Source of the DNA: Patescibacteria group bacterium
GTDB lineage: Bacteria > Patescibacteriota > Patescibacteriia > 2-12-FULL-60-25
Assembly: GCA_028688515.1 (NCBI GenBank)
Contig: JAQTXZ010000001.1
Span: 310,001-374,000, forward strand
Length of the DNA stretch: 64,000 nucleotides
Direction of reading: 5' to 3'
How positions within the stretch are numbered: the stretch's first letter is position 1; the number at the start of each line of letters is the position of its first letter. A program made the translations under genes and the position numbers. Positions 58,748 through 64,000 of this stretch are shown piece by piece. The notes below the pieces were generated by a model, which was not told where the DNA came from, did not search any database, and saw only the letters and a list, made by a program, of their open reading frames with translations.

Positions 58748-59410
58748 ATGAAACCAAACGAAAAGCAAAATATATTTACTGATGATGTGGATTATGCGAG
58801 TACTCCCGATGATTCTGTCTGGGGTGCAGAGGATAAAGCTACGAATGATTTATTGCAGAGCGCTAATATTACAGGGAAATGGCTTAACTTATGCGCCGGC
58901 GACGGAAGATTTAACAATCGGTTGCTGATCAGGGCTGATCAGGTTATCGCTGCCGATATTGACGAAAGCGCTCTAAGAAAATTAATTCGTATTACGCCTA
59001 AAAAACTAAAGAACAAGCTTGTCACGAAAGAAATGAATGTTGCCAAACGATTTACATTTGAGGACGGCGCGTTTGATGGCGTGTTTTGTGTCGGTACCTT
59101 GCATCTTTTTCCGAAACAGATTTTTAAAAATATATTCGGTGAAATAGAAAGGGTCTTAAAGCATGACGGACAAATAATCATGGATTTTGCCACAGATATT
59201 AAAAGAACTTACCCCGATGGCAGTTTATGGATTGTTGAGAATGAACCGAATTATACTTTAAACGAAGCGCTTTCATTTTTGAAAGTCATATTCAAAAATT
59301 ATAAGTTCAATATCGTTACGAATAAAGTTGAGCCCGAAAAGGTGAAGTTAAATAACAGGGAATATGTTTTTACTTCTAATTATATTCTGATTAATACATT
59401 TACTGATTGA
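58748..59410 (+). CDS. Class I SAM-dependent methyltransferase
   Basis: A 220-residue methyltransferase: KWLNLCAGDGRFNNRLL is motif I (E/DxGxGxG variant), VIAADIDESALRKLI is motif II, and FDGVFCVGTLHLFPKQIFKN, then IERVLKHDGQIIMDFA, follow the UbiE/Methyltransf_11 layout. Substrate unknown. I start at ATG 58748 (MKPNEKQ). Its stop (59408-59410) overlaps the first codon of a remnant of the hydrolase 3' end. Confidence 0.8.
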   Translation: MKPNEKQNIFTDDVDYASTPDDSVWGAEDKATNDLLQSANITGKWLNLCAGDGRFNNRLLIRADQVIAADIDESALRKLIRITPKKLKNKLVTKEMNVAKRFTFEDGAFDGVFCVGTLHLFPKQIFKNIFGEIERVLKHDGQIIMDFATDIKRTYPDGSLWIVENEPNYTLNEALSFLKVIFKNYKFNIVTNKVEPEKVKLNNREYVFTSNYILINTFTD

Positions 59411-59456
59411 TATCTTGCTGCAGTGTATACAGGTATCGTTTCAGATGCCGGGTTAG
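59409..59456 (+). pseudogene. 3'-terminal remnant of an alpha/beta hydrolase gene
   Basis: Sixteen codons reading DILLQCIQVSFQMPG and a TAG align with the last 16 codons of the hydrolase at 49228-49908 (DSLAQWMQESFQVPM). By eye about 35 of 48 bases match. Nothing upstream of it matches, since the methyltransferase occupies that side. Confidence 0.75.
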
Positions 59457-59535
59457 TCGAGCTTTACGGTTTTTCGCTTAAGTGGCAGGATATGGATGGT
59501 TATACGAAGTGATTTCGTATAGAAGCGAGTTCTGC
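59457..59535 (+). other. attI-like head of cassette array 2
   Basis: TTAAGTGGCAGGATATGGAT, a hairpin (TATACGAA 59501-59508, TTCGTATA 59514-59521) and a core GTTCTGC (59529-59535). It is a diverged copy of 49918-50003. The hairpin pair G-C of copy 1 is A-T here, so pairing is preserved by covariation. The following cassette's R'' is GCAGAAC (60173), the exact complement of this core. Confidence 0.7.
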
Positions 59536-59539
59536 GAAA

Positions 59540-59582
59540 TGCCAATAAATTCTTTTATTTATAATTTGGGGAAGTTTTATTC
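59540..59582. repeat. Left inverted repeat of the HD-protein cassette
   Basis: TGCCAATAAATTCTT and TTTGGGGAAGTTTTATTC, both mirrored exactly at 60122-60168. Confidence 0.88.
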
Positions 59583-59596
59583 TTGCGTCAAAATAT

Positions 59597-60118
59597 ATGT
59601 CAAAATCACTTAATATAAAATTTGAAAAAGCCGTCCGAATTCTGTCGGAATATATGCCACCGTCAGATGAAAATAGCAGAAAGCCTGTGATGTTTCACGA
59701 TATACGCGTTGGCGTGTATTTATATGAAAATGGTTATTCAGAAGATGTTGTTTTGGCTGGCGTTTTGCACGATGCGATTGAGTGGTCTGGTGCTGACGAA
59801 CAATTGTTGAGAGATGAGTTTGGAGATAATGTTGTTCGCTTGATTTTTGCGAGCACTAAAGATGATACGATCGTGGACAAAGAGGAAAAAACCAACGAGC
59901 TGATTCAAAGATGTGTGCAAAACGGGCAAGATGCGCTTATTGTTAAGACTGCCGATATTATTGATAGCTTCAAGTGGTATGCCAGCCAAAACAACGAGGA
60001 CGAATTAAAAAATCATTGTGTTAAGAACGCCAACGCTATTTTCAAATTTAAACCGGAAGATTTTGACGATAAAATATTTAAAGAGTTGAAAAGTTGGCAA
60101 GAAAGATTTGCAAGATAA
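59597..60118 (+). CDS. HD-domain phosphohydrolase-like protein (cassette)
   Basis: A 173-residue protein resembling the HD hydrolase domain of RelA/SpoT-type proteins. Visible: KPVMFHDIRVGVYLYENGYS, VVLAGVLHDAIEWSGADEQL (the HD motif) and ALIVKTADIIDSFKWYASQN, with a later acidic residue that could complete the metal site. It may hydrolyse (p)ppGpp or other nucleotides; activity is inferred from the fold. Cargo of the first cassette of array 2. Confidence 0.75.
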   Translation: MSKSLNIKFEKAVRILSEYMPPSDENSRKPVMFHDIRVGVYLYENGYSEDVVLAGVLHDAIEWSGADEQLLRDEFGDNVVRLIFASTKDDTIVDKEEKTNELIQRCVQNGQDALIVKTADIIDSFKWYASQNNEDELKNHCVKNANAIFKFKPEDFDDKIFKELKSWQERFAR

Positions 60119-60121
60119 ACC

Positions 60122-60168
60122 GAATAAAACTTCCCCAAATACAATAAGGAAGTAAGAATTTATTGGCA
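60122..60168. repeat. Right inverted repeat of the HD-protein cassette
   Basis: GAATAAAACTTCCCCAAA and AAGAATTTATTGGCA, reverse complements of blocks at 59540-59582; ends five bases before attC6. Confidence 0.88.
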
Positions 60169-60172
60169 CATC

Positions 60173-60300
60173 GCAGAACACGGCATATCCGGTTCAGGAA
60201 TTTTTCACATTTATAATTCAAGGTAAGAAAAATTCCTTCTCCCAAATTTTTGTTCCGCTATCGCTGCACAAAAACTTCGGATGATGCCGAAACGTTATAT
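60173..60300 (+). other. attC6
   Basis: R'' GCAGAAC (60173-60179), L'' CGGCATATCCG (60181-60191), L' CGGATGATGCCG (60278-60289, one extra base) and R' GTTATAT (60294-60300). The long loop has an inner AGGAATTTTTC/GAAAAATTCCT stem. Confidence 0.88.
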
Positions 60301-60336
60301 GCCAGCGGGCGAGAAACACTCTAATTCACAAATACT

Positions 60337-60681
60337 ATGACACACGAATTCAAAGGAACTATTGTTGAGGAAAGTTTACAAGATAATCGAATACTCAACG
60401 ATTTACATATTATTGGTGTAGAGATTTCTCAAGACGAAAATCCAGCTAACCGATGGCATATGTATTCAGTGTTAGTGACTCGGGAAGACATTGAACGTCT
60501 TTCAGTCACCATCAAGCCGAAGTGGTATATGCACTTTTGGAAGGACAGGGATATTGTTGCGATTTTTCAGGGAAAACAGTTTGAGTTTAATTACGATGAT
60601 AAATCGACATGGGCACAGGCAGTTGAATATGGTTTATCCCAGGGAATTCCCAAAGAACAGCTGGATTTTCTCATTGATTAA
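60337..60681 (+). CDS. Hypothetical cassette protein
   Basis: A 114-residue soluble protein of unknown family (MTHEFKGTIVEESLQDNRIL start; WYMHFWKDRDIVAIFQGKQF). The WYMHFWK and IFQGKQFEF segments suggest a compact alpha/beta domain. It fills the cassette between cores 60294 and 60756; the inverted ends share GCGGGCGAG (60305) and CTCGCCCGC (60688). Confidence 0.65.
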   Translation: MTHEFKGTIVEESLQDNRILNDLHIIGVEISQDENPANRWHMYSVLVTREDIERLSVTIKPKWYMHFWKDRDIVAIFQGKQFEFNYDDKSTWAQAVEYGLSQGIPKEQLDFLID

Positions 60682-60700
60682 CGTGTCCTCGCCCGCCAGC

Positions 60701-60762
60701 ACATAACAGCGTATATCTGCCATGCGCTACGCGACACAGCGGATGATACGCGAACGTTAGGC
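60701..60762 (+). other. attC7
   Basis: The shortest site: R'' ACATAAC (60701-60707), L'' GCGTATATCTGC, L' GCGGATGATACGC and R' GTTAGGC (60756-60762). R'' differs by one base from the complement of the preceding core. Confidence 0.85.
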
Positions 60763-60779
60763 GAAATAAATCCCCACTC

Positions 60780-61451
60780 ATGAAAAGTAATAAAGCAATC
60801 CTAATCGCAGTCATTCTTTCGATAATATTTTCTGGCATTTACATTTTTACTAATCGGATGCCCGAAGCATTTAAGTTTGGTAGCGAAATAATGGATTTCT
60901 TCTACGGAATTGCACTTGGGACTATAGCAGCTGGTATTTTTTACCTCTTTCAAGTTTTTATTCCCGAAAAAAGAAGGCAAAAAATTGTGAGGGAAAATTT
61001 CAAATTGAACTACACCCTCTTTAAAAAAGATTCTATAGCTATTTTTCTTTCTGCCTTAGGTTCAAGCTACGACTCAGAATTGCCTAAAATGCTTTCCGAT
61101 CTGGAGGAGTTCAAAAAATATTTCAAGGCAGATTTCAAAGAGGGCCAAGACAGGTGGCATGGCGTTGTAAATGGATTGAATAAAAATTTGCTTCAAGATT
61201 TACTTGTTCAATTTGAAATTTTATCGCAAGAAATAGATTTTTTTCTAAACAATGTTGTACTTCACGACGAGGAAGTTTTTGCCTTCTTAAAAAGGTTAAA
61301 AATTACAATAAACGGGTTAAAAAATACCAGCCTAGACTATGATGAGATGAAAACGCTTTCGCACTTTCTTTGGGAGCTTTTCGCGGGATGGAGCTACGTT
61401 ACAGGATATCGAAAGAGCGACATCTTTGAGGAAATGTTTAGCAAAGTTTGA
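60780..61451 (+). CDS. Hypothetical membrane protein (cassette)
   Basis: A 223-residue protein with two N-terminal membrane helices (about residues 5-23 and 38-61) and a helical, Phe- and Lys-rich cytoplasmic domain (about 65-223). No family recognised. Cassette ends are the inverted TAAATCCCCAC (60767) and GTGGGGATTTA (61454). The two-helix anchor plus soluble domain is a common layout for membrane-associated effectors, but there is no direct evidence of that here. Confidence 0.65.
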   Translation: MKSNKAILIAVILSIIFSGIYIFTNRMPEAFKFGSEIMDFFYGIALGTIAAGIFYLFQVFIPEKRRQKIVRENFKLNYTLFKKDSIAIFLSALGSSYDSELPKMLSDLEEFKKYFKADFKEGQDRWHGVVNGLNKNLLQDLLVQFEILSQEIDFFLNNVVLHDEEVFAFLKRLKITINGLKNTSLDYDEMKTLSHFLWELFAGWSYVTGYRKSDIFEEMFSKV

Positions 61452-61468
61452 TCGTGGGGATTTACATC

Positions 61469-61838
61469 ACTTAACACGGTATAGCCGGTTCGCTCGCTAA
61501 AAATTATTCTTTAATCGAAGATATGAAAAAAATACTCGTATCAACATTAGTAATATTGGTTTTGATAATTATCTATCAAGCCATACAGATTATTCGTTTA
61601 GAACGATACCACTATGCATCTCAACTTGGTTACTGTCAGGAAATAGAGGAGCTTGTTGAGAGGGGAAGGTGTCTCAACGAGACCGAGACAAGAACAAGTC
61701 CGATTTATCATTTGCTTTACGGACTGGAACTAATTTAAAAGAATAATTTTTGACGTTCGCTCACCCAAATTTGGCTGTGGTGAGCACTGCGTGCGAATTG
61801 TACCACTGCCAAACTACGGCTATTGCGGAACGTTAGAC
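61469..61838 (+). other. attC8, split by an inserted small gene
   Basis: The left half is R'' ACTTAAC (61469-61475) and L'' CGGTATAGCCG (61477-61487). The right half is L' CGGCTATTGCG (61817-61827) and R' GTTAGAC (61832-61838). The halves pair but are about 330 bases apart. GTTCGCTCGC (61488-61497) and GTTCGCTCAC (61755-61764) flank an insert bounded by inverted TAAAAATTATTCTTTAA and its complement (61735-61753). It is the last site of the array. Confidence 0.8.
61523..61738 (+). CDS. Small membrane-anchored protein nested in attC8
   Basis: A 71-residue protein with an N-terminal hydrophobic helix (KILVSTLVILVLIIIYQAIQ) and a short polar tail with two Cys (GYCQEI, GRCLNE). No family recognised. 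It sits within the loop of an attC site, surrounded by its own inverted repeats. Confidence 0.6.
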   Translation: MKKILVSTLVILVLIIIYQAIQIIRLERYHYASQLGYCQEIEELVERGRCLNETETRTSPIYHLLYGLELI

Positions 61839-61891
61839 GAAATAGCAAAAAGCCAAATCTATTTATTTTTGCCTCCTTCTCACTTTTAGTC

Positions 61892-61897
61892 TAAAAT
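61892..61897 (+). promoter_or_regulatory. -10 box of the D,D-carboxypeptidase
   Basis: TAAAAT eight bases before ATG 61906; consistent with leaderless or near-leaderless transcription. The preceding 61839-61890 contains no gene. Confidence 0.45.
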
Positions 61898-61905
61898 ATT
61901 CAGTG

Positions 61906-63198
61906 ATGTTTAAAAAGTTCTTTTTGATTTTTGCGGTGCTGATTACAGCCGGTTTTTTTGGAATTATCCACAGGGCAGATGCAGCATTAAGCGTCGTGCC
62001 GGTTAGGAATCCAAAGGTTGCGGATTATGCGCGTCCGGCGGCGGATTCTTTTGTGTCGGCGCTTGTTATCGATCTAAGTTCAAATAAGGTTTTGTATGAG
62101 TACGACGCGGACAGGATTTGGGTGCCGGCGAGTTTGACCAAGCTGATGACCTCGCAGGTTTTTGCGCCGCTGCAAACATCTTGGACAAAAATCGTGAGCC
62201 TTAAAGCGGAGGACGAAGTCGGCGGGGGCAGGTTGCGAGTGGATACCGGGGCGCAATTGAGCGTGATGGATGTCATGTTCTCGACTATCACGGCAAGCGC
62301 CAACAATACGGCGACAGCCATGCAGCGGTTGACGAGTTTAACCAAGGATCAGTTTTTGGCGCGCATGAACAGCCGCGCCAAGGATTTGGGCTGCAAGGTG
62401 GCGGAGTTTCATGATTCTTCGGGCATGAACCCGGAAAACAAAATTACGGCGCGCGACATTTCTTTGATTGCCAAAGCGGCTTGGAAGATTCCGGAGATCA
62501 GGCGCGCGGCGGATACTGCTTCGTATTCTTTTACGATTCGCAACACCGGCGAAAAAAAGACCATCAAAAACACCAACGAACTGCTGATAGATCCAAATAA
62601 CGACTTGTACGTCACTGCCGGAAAGACGGGATACTTGGAAGAGTCGCTCAATAATCTCGTCTATACAGTCAGACCGTCCCAGGCTGCAGTCAAACAAGAG
62701 CTGATGGTTGTGGTGCTGGGCGCGCCGACAAAGGCCAAGATGTTTGATGTGGCGGAAGATCTTACCAAGTGGGCATGGAAAGCTTATGACTGGAGCGGCA
62801 AAATTGTCGAGGTCGCAAAAGATGATTTTCAGGACGGATCTTTAATTAAACTCGCAAGCGCTCCAGAGGTCTGGTATGTATGGAAAGATAAAAAATACCA
62901 TCTGCCGGACGAAGTATTTTTGAATCTTTATTTTAAGGGCAAAAACATTTCGATAGTTGATAAAACCTCTGCGGACGGATTGGGGGACGGGGGAGATTAT
63001 AAGTTTGACGATGGAGCGTTGGTAAAAACCGGCGTAGATAGTTCGGTTTATTTGGTACAAGGAGGGGATTTGCGTCCAATAGCCAGCGGCGAGGCATTTG
63101 AATCCATGGGTTACAAATGGGATCAGATAGTGACAGTTCCTGCACGTGTGCTAGAATCCTATCCCAAGGCCGAAATAATCACTTTGGCCGTCAAATAA
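61906..63198 (+). CDS. Secreted D-alanyl-D-alanine carboxypeptidase (S11) with C-terminal surface domain
   Basis: A 430-residue penicillin-binding-type carboxypeptidase that trims peptidoglycan stem peptides. It has a signal peptide (about residues 1-27, ending ADA), then the three active-site motifs: PASLTKLMT (SxxK), ASANN (SxN) and AGKTGYLEES (KTG). The C-terminal ~130 residues (VWYVWKDKKYHLPDEVF, DDGALVKTGVDSSVYLV, LRPIASGEAFESMGY) resemble the end domain of the two surface proteins at 12-18 kb, so they may share a wall- or surface-binding module. I start at ATG 61906; a GTG directly before it is also in frame. Confidence 0.9.
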   Translation: MFKKFFLIFAVLITAGFFGIIHRADAALSVVPVRNPKVADYARPAADSFVSALVIDLSSNKVLYEYDADRIWVPASLTKLMTSQVFAPLQTSWTKIVSLKAEDEVGGGRLRVDTGAQLSVMDVMFSTITASANNTATAMQRLTSLTKDQFLARMNSRAKDLGCKVAEFHDSSGMNPENKITARDISLIAKAAWKIPEIRRAADTASYSFTIRNTGEKKTIKNTNELLIDPNNDLYVTAGKTGYLEESLNNLVYTVRPSQAAVKQELMVVVLGAPTKAKMFDVAEDLTKWAWKAYDWSGKIVEVAKDDFQDGSLIKLASAPEVWYVWKDKKYHLPDEVFLNLYFKGKNISIVDKTSADGLGDGGDYKFDDGALVKTGVDSSVYLVQGGDLRPIASGEAFESMGYKWDQIVTVPARVLESYPKAEIITLAVK

Positions 63199-63227
63199 CT
63201 ATACTCTGTAGTGAGTAACATCGAACT

Positions 63228-64000
63228 ATGGAAGCAGGAAAGCTGGCGAAAAGGCTCAAAGAGCTGAATTTGCCCATATTTAGAGTAAAACAAGCGGTAA
63301 GAGGGTACTATGCGGAGCTTCTGGCTGATTGGAGCGAGCTTAAGGTTTGGCCAAAAGACTTAAGAGATCAATTCGATATTTTAGATTGGTCTCCTTTGCG
63401 TCTGATCGATGTGCTTGAGGCTGATGAGAAAGACAGCGCAAAATTGCTTTTTGAAACGTCGGACGGTTTGAAGATCGAATCCGTACTCATGCGTCATAAA
63501 GACGGTCGAAACACAGTCTGTATTTCATCTCAGGCCGGCTGCGCCATGGGCTGCGCTTTTTGCGCCACGGGAAAGATGGGCTTTTCGCGCAACCTGACTG
63601 CCGAGGAAATCGTCGATCAAGTCGTCCAGTCCGCACGTTTCTTAAAATCTCCGAATATCGATTCGGAAAACCGAAATTCGACATTCAGCGTAGCGGATAT
63701 TCAGCGAAGCGGACATTCTGGTGATCGAGTCACAAACATCGTCTTCATGGGCATGGGTGAACCATTCAATAATTCGGACGAAGTTTTTGAGTCTTTGCGT
63801 CGCTTGATGGATCCGGAGGGTTTTGGACTCGGTGCCCGCCACATCAGCATATCAACTTGCGGAATTGTCCCCGGCATTCAACGTCTTGCCAAGGAGGCTC
63901 CTCAAGTCAATCTTGCAATTTCTTTGCATGCGCCCACGCAGGAACTGCGCGCTAAAATAATGCCGGTCGCAAAAGCGTATGATTTGGATAGATTGATGAA
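63228..64000 (+). CDS. rlmN: RlmN, 23S rRNA A2503 / tRNA A37 methyltransferase (3' end cut by window edge)
   Basis: 257 codons of a radical-SAM methyltransferase. Visible: the N-terminal helical domain, HKDGRNTVCISSQAGCAMGC, the radical-SAM cluster CAMGCAFCATG, NIVFMGMGEP, ISISTCGIVPGI and LAISLHAPTQELRAKIMPV. The second catalytic Cys region lies beyond the edge. Between VVQSARFLKS and RVTNIVFMG there is an insertion of ~23 residues encoded by repeat-like DNA (63651-63723). Confidence 0.95.
   Translation, partial: MEAGKLAKRLKELNLPIFRVKQAVRGYYAELLADWSELKVWPKDLRDQFDILDWSPLRLIDVLEADEKDSAKLLFETSDGLKIESVLMRHKDGRNTVCISSQAGCAMGCAFCATGKMGFSRNLTAEEIVDQVVQSARFLKSPNIDSENRNSTFSVADIQRSGHSGDRVTNIVFMGMGEPFNNSDEVFESLRRLMDPEGFGLGARHISISTCGIVPGIQRLAKEAPQVNLAISLHAPTQELRAKIMPVAKAYDLDRLM
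63651..63723. repeat. Repeat-like in-frame insertion in rlmN
   Basis: ATTCAGCGTAGCGGATATTC and ATTCAGCGAAGCGGACATTC are near-identical tandem units; TCGGAAAACCGA is a small palindrome beside them. The encoded residues interrupt an otherwise conserved RlmN segment. Confidence 0.7.

Noticed and set aside
49228-61900. Search for an IntI-type tyrosine recombinase beside the arrays
   Set aside because: No frame shows the R-H-R-Y recombinase pattern. The integrase is absent from this window, so the arrays are called integrase-less only within these limits.
1-64000. tRNA, rRNA and riboswitch genes
   Set aside because: No cloverleaf with a GTTCRAATC-type T arm, no rRNA-like stretch and no recognised riboswitch core was found by reading; a covariance search was not possible.

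Overview
The window looks like a chromosome segment of a Candidate Phyla Radiation (Patescibacteria) bacterium with the standard genetic code. This is inferred from gene content and style: a SecD with parvulin domains inserted in it, a VirD4-like ATPase next to a large membrane protein, giant surface proteins sharing a wall-type C-terminal domain with a D,D-carboxypeptidase, a scattered division/cell-wall cluster (mraZ-rsmH-ftsL-like, then murC-murB far away), many leaderless promoters, and many short palindromic repeats, some inside genes. I cannot place it below that rank. No rRNA or tRNA gene, CRISPR array, transposase or integrase was seen.

Layout. 1-10.3 kb: an edge-truncated ORFan, uvrC, an NRAMP-like transporter, mraZ-rsmH-ftsL-like with an MraZ operator, a pentapeptide-repeat protein and a membrane-anchored Clp-type AAA+ ATPase. 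10.3-18.2 kb: a WecA/TagO-type transferase, a DUF192 protein and two tandem giant surface proteins that share a 1,166-bp identical block. 18.2-28.2 kb: rplU, recR-ybaB, dnaB, a permease, an aspartic-protease pair, folD and glyA. 28.2-31.9 kb: a deacetylase, a BRO-domain protein and two ORFans. 31.9-49.9 kb: murC, murB, hpf, secA, small metabolic or hypothetical genes, secD-secF, a type IV secretion-like pair and an alpha/beta hydrolase.

49.9-61.84 kb is the most interesting part. It is an AT-rich integron-type gene-cassette region with eight attC-like sites and no integrase in the window. Its first cassette is a two-gene operon that matches the Hachiman anti-phage system (HamA nuclease and HamB helicase). 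Later cassettes carry a HEPN-motif protein, a HIT protein, a RidA protein, a Cys-rich exported protein, an HD-domain protein, and unknown soluble and membrane proteins. In each cassette with both ends intact, the R'' core matches, exactly or nearly, the reverse complement of the R' core preceding that cassette, as expected for circular cassettes inserted by an integron integrase. Each such cassette also has its own inverted repeats (about 9 to 70 bp) just inside the cores. In the circular form these would extend the attC stem well beyond the classical R boxes. Two array heads (49.86-50.00 and 59.41-59.54 kb) are diverged copies of one attI-like unit that includes the 3' end of the adjacent hydrolase gene, so two arrays appear joined head to tail. 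One attC is split by a small inverted-repeat-flanked gene.

61.9-64 kb: a secreted D-Ala-D-Ala carboxypeptidase and an rlmN cut by the window edge.
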